A model generated the notes under the pieces. It did no database searches and was not told the origin of the DNA. It was given only the letters and a program-made list of their open reading frames with translations. 64,000 bases of DNA, from NCBI GenBank assembly GCA_002490835.1, contig DKUU01000027.1, positions 1 to 64,000 of the forward strand. The letters run 5' to 3'. This stretch comes from Lachnospiraceae bacterium UBA7196 (GTDB lineage: Bacteria; Bacillota; Clostridia; Lachnospirales; Lachnospiraceae). The translations under genes and the position numbers were made by a program. Shown here piece after piece: positions 50,180-58,756 of the stretch. Positions within the stretch are counted from its first letter, which is position 1; the number at the start of each line of letters is the position of its first letter.

Positions 50180-52735
50180 ATGAAAGGTGTTTTGGTATCT
50201 ATTATTATTCCAATTTATAACGATGAAAAAACTGTAAAAATGTGTTGTGATTCTATCTGTACTCAGACCTATAAAAACTTGGAGATAATATTTGTAGATG
50301 ATGGCTCAGAGGATAACAGTGTATCCATTGTTGAAAGTCAAATGAAAAAGGATGAACGGATACAGCTTATTCGAATGGATATAAACCAAAGTGCATTTGT
50401 TGCAAGAAAAAAGGGAGTGGAAAGAGCAAACGGAGATTATATTCTGTTTTGTGATGCTGATGATTCTATTTCAAAGGAGTTGTGTGAGGAACTTTTGGAA
50501 ATACAAAAGAAAGAAAATGTTGATATTCTCCATTTCTCTACAGAAGTAATTGACGGTGGTGTGGGAACTGTAGAAACAAAAGAATCAAAGAACTATTTTA
50601 AAATGTACGAAGGGAAAATTGTTGATGGAAATATTTTTCGGAAATGTTTTATAGATGAGTCATATTGTTATAATTTGTGGGACAAATTATTTAAAAAGGA
50701 TTTGTGTAAAACGGTATTTGAAAAGTTTGATGATTGGTTTGTTCCGAAAGCAAATGATTTGTTTGTATATTTTTTCTTGGCTTTAAATGCAAAATCATAC
50801 TATGGAATTAGAACAAAAGGAAAATATTACTATTCTTTTGGGCGGGGAGATACTGGGAAGAAAATAATAGATTTAAAAGGTTTGGCTTTATATAATTCTT
50901 ATTTCAACACTCTTTCTATTATGAGGCGGTTTTGCGATAAAGAGTGGGGTATCGATAGTGTTGCCGAACAGGCATTAAGTGTTTTGAATAAAAAACTTAT
51001 GTGGGAATGTTTAGCGGTTTGGAAAGAAAATTTATTTGATGAATTAAAAAGGGATGGATTTGATGCCATTGTCAGTACGTGGGATATTGAAACGTTTACT
51101 GAATCATTGTTTGTTCATTTTGGAGTAGAAACAGGGAAGATTGCTGAGAATATTTTGGGAGCAGAGTCGCTTAAGGCTACAATTAAAAAATCAAAAAATA
51201 TAGCTGTCTATTATCATCGTATGGGAGGAGGAGGCGTAGAAAGAGTTATTTCATTGTTGATTCCTTTATATATAGAAATGGGATATAGAGTAGTTCTTAT
51301 TACCGATGAGAAAAGAAATGGCGATGATTATGAAATTCCGACAGGAGTAACAAGATATGTAATACCGGAGTTTGATTTAGTTGTTAGAAGAAAGACATCA
51401 TATAGGAATAGAGCTTGTGAATTGCAAAAAATTTTCAAAAAAGAAAACATAGATACATTTTGCTACCATGCAGCAACAGACCCAGGGATGTTTTATGATC
51501 TCTTAGTTAGTAAACAACTTGGAATTAAGTTTATCCTATCGAAACATGAGCTTTTTTCTCAAGGCATGGTAACAAATGCTGATAGAATAGAAAATGACAT
51601 GTATGTTTATCGACTTGCTGATAAAGTAATTGTTCTGTCAAAGATTGAAAAATTATTTTGGAATACAATGTCTGTGGATGCTTTTTATATACCGAATCCA
51701 TTCAATTTCTATATTAAGGGAAAGAATACTGAGGTACATACAAGAAAAAGTATCGTATGGGTTGGCAGATTGGATTGGGTGCAAAAGAGATATCAGGATA
51801 TTGTTCCTATTATGAAGAAGGTGGCAGATGTTATTCCGGATGCGCTGCTGAGAATATATGGAGGTTGTGATGTTTATGAAGATTTATATAGATTGAAACA
51901 TATGATTGCGGAAAGTGGATTGGACAATAATATTGAGTATTGCGGTTATGTTTCAGATGTAAATGAAATCTATCAGGATGCAAAAATACACTTAGTGACA
52001 TCGGCATATGAGTCCTTTCCCATGAATGTGTATGAGAGCAGAATTTATGGGGTGCCTTTGGTTACTTATGATATGCCGTATCTGGAGATGCTGAGTGGAG
52101 GCAGGGGATATGTAGCGGTAAAGCAAAGGGATACGGATAAAGCAGCGGAAGCAGTCATTAAATTACTGCAAAACAGCGATTATTATGAGAGGCTTGCAAA
52201 GGAAGCATTTGAAAGCAGTAAACAGTTTGATAATTCCGTGGTAAAAGAGAAATGGAGATTGGTTTTTGAAAATATGGTACCGGCATTTCATGAGGGTGAG
52301 AATGCGAACGGAGAAGATTATGCAGTAATTTTAAAAACCATTGCTTATCATTCTGTACTGGGGTGTGAAAATGCCCAAAAGAAACAGTCAAGACTATGGT
52401 GGATGCAGCGGGATAAAATAGCGTATGAGATAAAGCTCAAACTATTGCAGGAAAATTTGGAGGTGGCGTTATATCCTTATGGAAACATGGGAAGGAATAC
52501 AAAAAGATTTTTGGAGCAATATGACATCTGCGTCAGATTTGCTGTAGATAGGAATAATCAAGATTCCGAAATCCCAATCGTGAAGATCGAGAAATTAAAG
52601 GAAATGGACTGCAGCAGATATTTATTTGTGATTTGCAGCAACAGAGCAGATATTTACGAAGAAATAAGGGGCAATATCAGGAAGTATGTCAGTGAAAATA
52701 ATATATATGACCTATATCCGGACCAATTTGATTAG
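50180..52735 (+). CDS. Two-headed glycosyltransferase (GT2 + GT4) with C-terminal Rossmann-like domain
   Basis: 851 residues, three units. First a GT2 domain (VSIIIPIYNDEKTVKMCCDSI, EIIFVDDGSEDNSVSIV, ANGDYILFCDADDSIS). Second, from about residue 335, a GT4 retaining transferase: IAVYYHRMGGGGVERVISLL, IVWVGRLDWVQKRYQDI, VTSAYESFPMNVYESRIYGVPLVTYDM with the donor-site Glu. Third, from about residue 760, a variant of the recurring module (VALYPYGNMGRNTKRFLEQYD...RFAVDRNN). One chain could thus add two successive sugars with different donors. Confidence 0.9.
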   Translation: MKGVLVSIIIPIYNDEKTVKMCCDSICTQTYKNLEIIFVDDGSEDNSVSIVESQMKKDERIQLIRMDINQSAFVARKKGVERANGDYILFCDADDSISKELCEELLEIQKKENVDILHFSTEVIDGGVGTVETKESKNYFKMYEGKIVDGNIFRKCFIDESYCYNLWDKLFKKDLCKTVFEKFDDWFVPKANDLFVYFFLALNAKSYYGIRTKGKYYYSFGRGDTGKKIIDLKGLALYNSYFNTLSIMRRFCDKEWGIDSVAEQALSVLNKKLMWECLAVWKENLFDELKRDGFDAIVSTWDIETFTESLFVHFGVETGKIAENILGAESLKATIKKSKNIAVYYHRMGGGGVERVISLLIPLYIEMGYRVVLITDEKRNGDDYEIPTGVTRYVIPEFDLVVRRKTSYRNRACELQKIFKKENIDTFCYHAATDPGMFYDLLVSKQLGIKFILSKHELFSQGMVTNADRIENDMYVYRLADKVIVLSKIEKLFWNTMSVDAFYIPNPFNFYIKGKNTEVHTRKSIVWVGRLDWVQKRYQDIVPIMKKVADVIPDALLRIYGGCDVYEDLYRLKHMIAESGLDNNIEYCGYVSDVNEIYQDAKIHLVTSAYESFPMNVYESRIYGVPLVTYDMPYLEMLSGGRGYVAVKQRDTDKAAEAVIKLLQNSDYYERLAKEAFESSKQFDNSVVKEKWRLVFENMVPAFHEGENANGEDYAVILKTIAYHSVLGCENAQKKQSRLWWMQRDKIAYEIKLKLLQENLEVALYPYGNMGRNTKRFLEQYDICVRFAVDRNNQDSEIPIVKIEKLKEMDCSRYLFVICSNRADIYEEIRGNIRKYVSENNIYDLYPDQFD

Positions 52736-52747
52736 GAAAAGAGCAAT

Positions 52748-53090
52748 ATGAAGACTGCATATATCAACTGCTTTCCACCAAAAAAATTTTATACGGCGGA
52801 AGATTGGGTATCGAAATTAGAATATTTGGGGGAAAATACCGGAAATTGGGTTTATGTCAGCAGCTTAAGTAAGCAGCCCACAAAAGATAAGGTTTTATTT
52901 AGTCTGATGACGGCAAGAAAAATAACAGGTAAAGTTTTTGGAGGAAAACGGCATCAAGCATAATTTTAGACTGGATGAGGGTATGGTGATATCTTTGACA
53001 TTCCCTTGAAAAGCAAAATGAAACAGGGAGACATACTAATCGGGATATCCCAACGGCAGGCTGAAAGGAATTTACATACAGAAACAGCAA
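52748..53090 (+). pseudogene. Frameshifted remnant of an unidentified gene
   Basis: An intact-looking start (MKTAYINCFPPKKFYTAEDW...VYVSSLSKQPTKDK) runs out after 71 codons at 52963. A protein-like continuation is readable in the next frame near 52929-53010 (KFLEENGIKHNFRLDEGM) and another in a third frame near 53008-53090 (KMKQGDILIGISQRQAERNLH). At least two frameshifts would be needed to join them. I could not identify the family. It lies between two glycan-locus genes in the AT-rich part. Confidence 0.55.
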
Positions 53091-53124
53091 TTTTATAGAG
53101 TGAATTGTTTTATGAAAGGATCAT

Positions 53125-54192
53125 ATGGAAGAACGATTATTTGTACAAAATGACGGAATGTATTTGGATCATGAAAATGGCGAAGCATGGCTTGTGAATC
53201 GGGATATCAATATTTTGCACAAACTGAATTTGGAGAATATGGAACTTCAATATGAGGTTAATTTGAACTTCGATGAAGAGAAACTATATCGAAAAACACC
53301 TTTATGTTATAAGAGCGGTCAAACGATTGTACTCTTTCCGGATAATGGAAATAAAATGCTGTTTTATGATGTGGAGAAGAGGGTTATAGAAGCATATCAA
53401 ATAGAAACGGGAGACAATACGAGGATTGGGGTGTATTGTTTCGGAAAATTTAGAGATCATATTTGGGCAGTCTCTTATTGGATGAAACAAATATTTTTGG
53501 TTGATGCAGCATTAAAAAGAATAGTGAAACAGTATCACTTGTTCAGGATGGATGCTCGTGTAGAAATGGGGTATGAAAGTATCCTGCATGGAGAAAACAT
53601 TTTCTGTGTATCCAGAAACGCAAACTATGTCAGCAAAACGAATATCATAAGCGGGGAGGAAAAGATATATGAATTGCCAATAAAAGAGAGTGGATTTAAT
53701 ACGATCCATTATGATGGAGAGCTGTTTTGGATTTCAAGTATGAGCGGCAATGTTTTCATATGGGATTACAAAGATAACACAATGGAACAGGTTTATGCTC
53801 ATGATAGAACAAGATATAAAAGCATTAGAGTTGGGGATGTTATCTGTTTCCTGCCCTTTAATTTAAGCGGTAATCTGTGTGATGAGCTGCTGTGCTGCAA
53901 GGTAAAGGAGAAAAGTTGCCGCTCTTTTGAGATTAGTGGGAAACGGAGGGAAGGAATTTATGTTTTTGAGTATGTTAAAGATGCTATAACAATTGGCATC
54001 AGTCACTCAGAAGACGATTTTATCACCGAAATCAATATTGAAAATGGTGAAAGAAATAAGGTCTATTTTAAGGCGTCAGAACAATATTTAAAGGAAAAGA
54101 AAAGGGAGGGGATAAAGAGATGGATGCGAGAAGGCAATATTCTTTATGAAAATGAAGAATGTGATATTTCTTTATATTTGGGATTAGTATAG
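53125..54192 (+). CDS. Hypothetical protein, beta-propeller-like
   Basis: 355 residues. Regular repeats of about 40-50 residues with aromatic and Asp/Gly turns can be seen: NDGMYLDHENGEAWLVNRDINILHKLNLENMEL, DNGNKMLFYDVEKRVIEAYQI, FRDHIWAVSYWMKQIFLVDA, YDGELFWISSMSGNVFIWDYK. This fits a beta-propeller, but no family was recognised. No signal peptide. Its position amid transferases suggests a binding or scaffolding role, which is inference. Confidence 0.65.
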   Translation: MEERLFVQNDGMYLDHENGEAWLVNRDINILHKLNLENMELQYEVNLNFDEEKLYRKTPLCYKSGQTIVLFPDNGNKMLFYDVEKRVIEAYQIETGDNTRIGVYCFGKFRDHIWAVSYWMKQIFLVDAALKRIVKQYHLFRMDARVEMGYESILHGENIFCVSRNANYVSKTNIISGEEKIYELPIKESGFNTIHYDGELFWISSMSGNVFIWDYKDNTMEQVYAHDRTRYKSIRVGDVICFLPFNLSGNLCDELLCCKVKEKSCRSFEISGKRREGIYVFEYVKDAITIGISHSEDDFITEINIENGERNKVYFKASEQYLKEKKREGIKRWMREGNILYENEECDISLYLGLV

Positions 54193-54268
54193 GTGTAAAA
54201 GTTATATTGCAGAGAATTATGCTGCAAATGCATTACATAAAAACGAAAGGAATGGAGGGTGTTAGATA

Positions 54269-55147
54269 GTGGATCATTTAAACAGACAGATACGAAAATT
54301 GGTTGCCGAAGGATATAAAAAATTTTATATTTATCCTTTTGGAAGGATAGGGATGCAGATGAAAGAAATCTTAAGGGAAGCTTATGGAATTACGGATTAT
54401 ACTGTGATCGATAATCAGTTGTGTGCTTATAACGAGGAGATCATTCAATGCAGCAGTCTTGAAGGAAAGAAATGGAATAAAGAGGAAATCGTTATCATTG
54501 CGTCTAATAATAGTGATTTTTATAGTGATATTCGATTGGAAATCAAGAAATATGTTCCTGAAAGCAATATAAAGGATATGTATCCGATACATCCGCTTAT
54601 AAGCGCAAATGCGAGAATTGCATCGTTGACGGCAGCAGCAAAAGAAATTTATAGAAAAAACATAGAGGGAAGCGTCGCAGAATGTGGCGTTTATCGAGGT
54701 GATTTCGCGCAATATATAAACAAGGTGTTCCCTGACCGCCCTTTGTATTTGTTCGATTCTTTTGAAGGATTTGACAGTACAAGCGTTGTGGAAGATTGCG
54801 ACAATCATGATCAGTATGATCAATGGATTGGAACGCTGAAAGACACTTCCGTGGACATTGTGATGAAAAAGATGACTTTTCCTGAAAACGTAGTTGTGCG
54901 AAAAGGCTTTTTCCCTGAAACGGCCAAAGGTGTAACGGATAAATTCTGCTTTGTAAATCTGGATATGGATCTGTATGCGCCTACATATGATGGTTTGAAT
55001 TTCTTCTGGGAAAATCTTATGGGGGGGGGGGGTATATATTTATACATGATTTTTTCCTCTGGGATGGAATTGAAGTTGCAGTCAGTCAGTTTTGCAGGGA
55101 AAGAAATCTTGGATACGTGTGTATACCGGACGAACACTCGGTTATAA
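54269..55147 (+). CDS. TylF-type O-methyltransferase with N-terminal Rossmann-like domain; poly-G tract, out of frame (OFF)
   Basis: 292 residues as read. Residues about 15-115 are the recurring module (KFYIYPFGRIGMQMKEILREAYGITDYTVID). Then a macrocin-O-methyltransferase (TylF) domain: GSVAECGVYRGDFAQYINKVFPDRPLYLFDSFEGFD and FCFVNLDMDLYAPTYDGLNFFWENLM. At the G12 tract (55021-55032) the frame leaves the family: it reads GIYLYMIFSSGM and stops at 55147. The frame beginning TAT at 55033 instead reads YIFIHDFFLWDGIEVAV, the expected TylF ending, to a stop at 55164. Ten or thirteen G would restore it. GTG start. Confidence 0.85.
   Translation: MDHLNRQIRKLVAEGYKKFYIYPFGRIGMQMKEILREAYGITDYTVIDNQLCAYNEEIIQCSSLEGKKWNKEEIVIIASNNSDFYSDIRLEIKKYVPESNIKDMYPIHPLISANARIASLTAAAKEIYRKNIEGSVAECGVYRGDFAQYINKVFPDRPLYLFDSFEGFDSTSVVEDCDNHDQYDQWIGTLKDTSVDIVMKKMTFPENVVVRKGFFPETAKGVTDKFCFVNLDMDLYAPTYDGLNFFWENLMGGGGIYLYMIFSSGMELKLQSVSFAGKEILDTCVYRTNTRL
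55021..55032 (+). repeat. Poly-G tract G12 in the TylF-type methyltransferase gene
   Basis: Twelve consecutive G. In frame would require 10 or 13 (3n+1), the class of the other three tracts. The current length puts the gene out of frame for its last 44 codons. Confidence 0.9.
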
Positions 55148-55196
55148 TCTCGAAGCCTATATAAGTATGAGAGACGGATGAGAAGGGAGACAGACA

Positions 55197-56330
55197 ATGG
55201 GATTGAATATTTCATTAGTAAAATATTTGGTGCTGATCAAACAAAGATTTGGCGTAAATTATGAAAAAACAGCGATGCTCGGAAGACAAAATATATATGT
55301 ATCTGAAAGTCAGTATGGGGGGGGGGTAATAGAAAAAATATTAGCTTATGAGGATGTTGCACAAGCGGATGGTTATGCAGAGACAATGTTTCGGGCATTG
55401 GGAGCAAATGAAATAGAGTCTTATGATTATAGTGATTATGAGGGAGCGACCATTTTGCATGATATGAATGTTCCCATTTCGGACATGCATAAAGAAAGGT
55501 ATAGTGTTGTGCTTGACGGAGGGACATTGGAACATGTTTTTCATTATCTTACCGCATTAAAAAACGCAATGGAAATGGTTAAAATAGGCGGGAGTTTGAT
55601 ATTAGCAACGCCATGTAATAACTATAACGGACACGGATTCTATCAATTTTCACCTGACTTATTTTTCACTGTTTTAGAGGGTAACGGTTTTACAATTGAG
55701 GATATCAGTCTGGCAAATAATATAGCCGAAGGTAAGTATATTACGCATAAACTGGAAAATATTGTCTGCGATGGGAAACGCTTTTTGCATCATAACATTA
55801 ATGCTTATGGCATGGGGACTTTATTGTATGTTTGTGCCAGAAAAATAGGTAAGGTTCCAAATATCCTGAGTTGTTATCAGGCTAATTACGAAGCGATATG
55901 GAAAAAGGAATTGGAACGGAAAGATATTGTGTGGTTTAGGTACTATGAACTTGAAAGAGAGTTAGAAGCTTTATATGGGTTAGAAGAATACCGTGTATAT
56001 TCTAAGAATAGACAAGATAAAATCAAAATAGTGTTATATGGCGCTGGAAGAATGTGCGTTTGGTTTATGAATAGATTTCGGGACAAGGCGGATATTATTT
56101 CTATTGTTGACTCGGATATCTCAAAGCATGGGAAGAAAGTCGATAATATAGAAATCATATCACCGAAGGAAATTGAAGAAATTGAGGCTGAGGGCATAGT
56201 AGTAACAACAAGTAATAGGTGGTTTTACGAAATAAAAAATATGCTGATAGAGAATTTACATGTTGAAGAAGATAGAATTTATTCTATAGAAAGGATTTGT
56301 TATTACATGGGAGAATGTATATACAGTTAG
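55197..56330 (+). CDS. SAM-dependent methyltransferase with C-terminal Rossmann-like domain; poly-G tract (in frame)
   Basis: 377 residues. The G10 tract at 55317-55326 lies near the N-terminus and encodes SQYGGGVIE; a changed length would truncate the protein early. Methyltransferase-type motifs follow: YSVVLDGGTLEHVFHYLTALKNAMEMVKIGGSLILATPCNNYNGHGFYQFSPDLF. The C-terminal recurring module starts at about residue 275: IKIVLYGAGRMCVWFMNRFRDKADIISIVDSDISKHGKK. The start ATG follows GAAGGGAG, 33 bp after the in-frame ON stop of the TylF-type gene. Confidence 0.85.
   Translation: MGLNISLVKYLVLIKQRFGVNYEKTAMLGRQNIYVSESQYGGGVIEKILAYEDVAQADGYAETMFRALGANEIESYDYSDYEGATILHDMNVPISDMHKERYSVVLDGGTLEHVFHYLTALKNAMEMVKIGGSLILATPCNNYNGHGFYQFSPDLFFTVLEGNGFTIEDISLANNIAEGKYITHKLENIVCDGKRFLHHNINAYGMGTLLYVCARKIGKVPNILSCYQANYEAIWKKELERKDIVWFRYYELERELEALYGLEEYRVYSKNRQDKIKIVLYGAGRMCVWFMNRFRDKADIISIVDSDISKHGKKVDNIEIISPKEIEEIEAEGIVVTTSNRWFYEIKNMLIENLHVEEDRIYSIERICYYMGECIYS
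55317..55326 (+). repeat. Poly-G tract G10 in methyltransferase gene 3
   Basis: Ten consecutive G in codons for QYGGGVIE, 40 codons after the start. Length 3n+1, ON. Confidence 0.9.
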
Positions 56331-56408
56331 AAAAAATTGAAATCAAAATGTTGTTGATTTTTAAGAGTTATTTGAATCACTCATAATAATGACAAGGAGA
56401 GGAAGGAG

Positions 56409-57641
56409 ATGCATATACCAATAGTATATTCTACAGACAATGAGTATGTGTTTGTGGTTATTGTTTCTATCACATCTCTTGTTTTAAACGCAAATGCAGA
56501 TACCTTTTATGATCTTTATATTTTAACAGATGACAGTTTTTGCAGGAAAAAGGAGGTGCTAAAGTCTTTAGAAGAATTTGATAAAAAATTGAATATTGAC
56601 TTCATAAATGTAGGGAACAGATTTGAGGCAGCCTGTTTAAGATATGATTTCATCAGCAGACCGACATATTTCAGATTGGCGTTACCCCAATTACTAAAGG
56701 AAGAGAAATGTATTTATTTAGATGCTGACACAATAGTCTGTGAAGATCTGCGGATATTGTATGAAACAGATCTGACTGATAAATACATAGCGGGAGTTAA
56801 AGCACCTTGGTTCCACATTAGAGAAGATGGAGATCGTTATTGCGAGCAGGCGCGGCTTCCCAATATGGAGCAATATGTCAATGCAGGGGTTCTTTTGTTC
56901 AATCTTGATGAGATGAGAAAATATGATCTGGCAGATCAGTTTATGGATTATCTGAAATATGATATGGAGTGTCAGGATCAGGACATCATTAACAGTTGCT
57001 GCTATGGAAAAATTGTGAGTATACCGTTTCAATACAATGTTATGACCAAATATACAAACTGGGAATTGAAAGACTATCAGGGGATTTTTCCGGAGACTGA
57101 ATTGACTGGCGCATGGAATAATCCGTCTATTATACACTATGCAGACAGGATAAAACCATGGAATGTGCCGGAATGCTGCATGGGAGAATTTTGGTGGAGG
57201 GCATGCAGAAATAATAGTTACGCATGGGCTTATTATACGCAGAAACACAGTATTAAGTTTATGGTAAAAACAATATTTAATGTATCATCCCATAATAACC
57301 GTTTTACAAAGATTCCAAATCTGCCTAAGTTATTTAGTCTCGGTGCGAAACAAAAATTAGCGTTATATGGTGCAGGGAAAAGAGCGGCAGAGGTTATGGC
57401 ATATCTGCGTGCGGACAATATTGCGCCGGATATGGTTATTGTTAAGTGCATGGAAGGCAATCCAAAAGAAATAAATGATATTACGGTAGTTCCACTAAGC
57501 GAGCTGGACAAACGGCAGACGGATACTACTTTGATCGTTGCCACAAGGGAGAGTCTTCAAGAGGAGATCATGCAGGATATAAAGGAAATAAGATTTAGAG
57601 AAATTATATTATTAAATGATGATTGGAGGTATTCACTATGA
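56409..57641 (+). CDS. GT8 glycosyltransferase with C-terminal Rossmann-like domain
   Basis: 410 residues. GT8 (LgtC/glycogenin-like retaining transferase): IPIVYSTDNEYVFVVIVSITSLV, RPTYFRLALPQLLKEEKCIYLDADTIVCEDL with the DxD metal motif, VNAGVLLFNLDEMR, DQDIINSCCYGKIVSIPFQYNVM and IIHYADRIKPWNV. From about residue 315 the recurring module: KLALYGAGKRAAEVMAYLRADNIAPDMVIV. It overlaps the next gene by 4 bases (ATGA). Confidence 0.92.
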   Translation: MHIPIVYSTDNEYVFVVIVSITSLVLNANADTFYDLYILTDDSFCRKKEVLKSLEEFDKKLNIDFINVGNRFEAACLRYDFISRPTYFRLALPQLLKEEKCIYLDADTIVCEDLRILYETDLTDKYIAGVKAPWFHIREDGDRYCEQARLPNMEQYVNAGVLLFNLDEMRKYDLADQFMDYLKYDMECQDQDIINSCCYGKIVSIPFQYNVMTKYTNWELKDYQGIFPETELTGAWNNPSIIHYADRIKPWNVPECCMGEFWWRACRNNSYAWAYYTQKHSIKFMVKTIFNVSSHNNRFTKIPNLPKLFSLGAKQKLALYGAGKRAAEVMAYLRADNIAPDMVIVKCMEGNPKEINDITVVPLSELDKRQTDTTLIVATRESLQEEIMQDIKEIRFREIILLNDDWRYSL

Positions 57642-58714
57642 AAAAAATAATTATTTGGGGCGCAGGGGAACTTGGACAGTTTGTTTTAAAACAGGTTCAG
57701 GTATATTTTAAGGAGTGGGTCTGCTGTGGTATTGTCGATAGAAATAAGGCTATTTGGGGTGATCCAATATACATGGGTGGGTTTACAATAGAATCTCCGG
57801 AGATATTGGAGCAAAGGCAATGGGATCTCTTGATAATTTGTGCAAATAAATACTGGGAAATTGCGGGAACTGCGGAGCAGACATACGGTGTGAGCAAAAG
57901 TAAAATGCTATGGGTTGACACGGTATGGTCGAGACAGATGATCATGAATCCCCGGCAAATGTGGGAACGATTAGTTTTTATGCCGTTTGTGCCGGATGCA
58001 GATGAGTACGCGGAAGCGTTGGAGGAGATTGTACACGGAGAGGGGTTGTTGAATGAACTTGGCATAAAATACAATACCGATAAAGCGCAGATCATGTATG
58101 AAAAAGACGGTTTCCGATTAACACATGATTATTTGAGACATTATGAGCGGGCTTTATATGAGATTAAGGATAATAAGAATGTATTATGTGAGTTGGGATG
58201 CGGCACAGGCGCGTCGTTAAAAATGTGGAAAGAGTATTTGCCGCAGTCACAAATCGTCGGTGTTGATATCAATACATGTGCAGATTCATACAAGGAAGAC
58301 AGAATTGATATTGTGATCGGCAATGCGGCACATGATGAGACCATAAATGTTATCAAGGAAAAGTATAAGTCACTGGACATTATTATTGATGATGCTTCCC
58401 ATGCATGGGGCGACATGCGGATTTCCTTTGAAAAGCTGTGGGATGTATTGGCATCGGGCGGAATTTATATCATAGAAGATGTTTCCTGCGGTTCCATGGG
58501 ATCGTTTCCGCAATATCCGCCCGTATGCTGGGATGCACAATCCATTTTTGATTATATATTGGACAGAGCTAAGATAATGAATTTTGCGAGAGACTGGAAC
58601 CCTGAGTATAACAGATATCACTTCGAACATTTGCCGGAGCATATTAAGAGGATTGAATATGAACTGGATGAAATACATATTGTTCATGGTTCGTTAATTA
58701 TACGAAAAAGGTAG
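57638..58714 (+). CDS. Class I methyltransferase with N-terminal Rossmann-like domain (no poly-G)
   Basis: 358 residues from ATG 57638, preceded by TTGGAGG. Residues about 1-100 are the recurring module (MKKIIIWGAGELGQFVLKQVQV...CCGIVDRNKAIWGD). The methyltransferase domain has ELGCGTGASLKMW, IVGVDINTCADSY, LDIIIDDASHAWGDMRISFEKLWDVLASGGIYIIEDV, close to macrolide/aminoglycoside sugar O-methyltransferases. It is the only methyltransferase of the locus without a long G-tract, and so would be constitutive. Confidence 0.88.
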   Translation: MKKIIIWGAGELGQFVLKQVQVYFKEWVCCGIVDRNKAIWGDPIYMGGFTIESPEILEQRQWDLLIICANKYWEIAGTAEQTYGVSKSKMLWVDTVWSRQMIMNPRQMWERLVFMPFVPDADEYAEALEEIVHGEGLLNELGIKYNTDKAQIMYEKDGFRLTHDYLRHYERALYEIKDNKNVLCELGCGTGASLKMWKEYLPQSQIVGVDINTCADSYKEDRIDIVIGNAAHDETINVIKEKYKSLDIIIDDASHAWGDMRISFEKLWDVLASGGIYIIEDVSCGSMGSFPQYPPVCWDAQSIFDYILDRAKIMNFARDWNPEYNRYHFEHLPEHIKRIEYELDEIHIVHGSLIIRKR

Positions 58715-58756
58715 ATGCTTCTTCATTTAAGAATAGGCTGTCAAGGGGAAAAAAGA

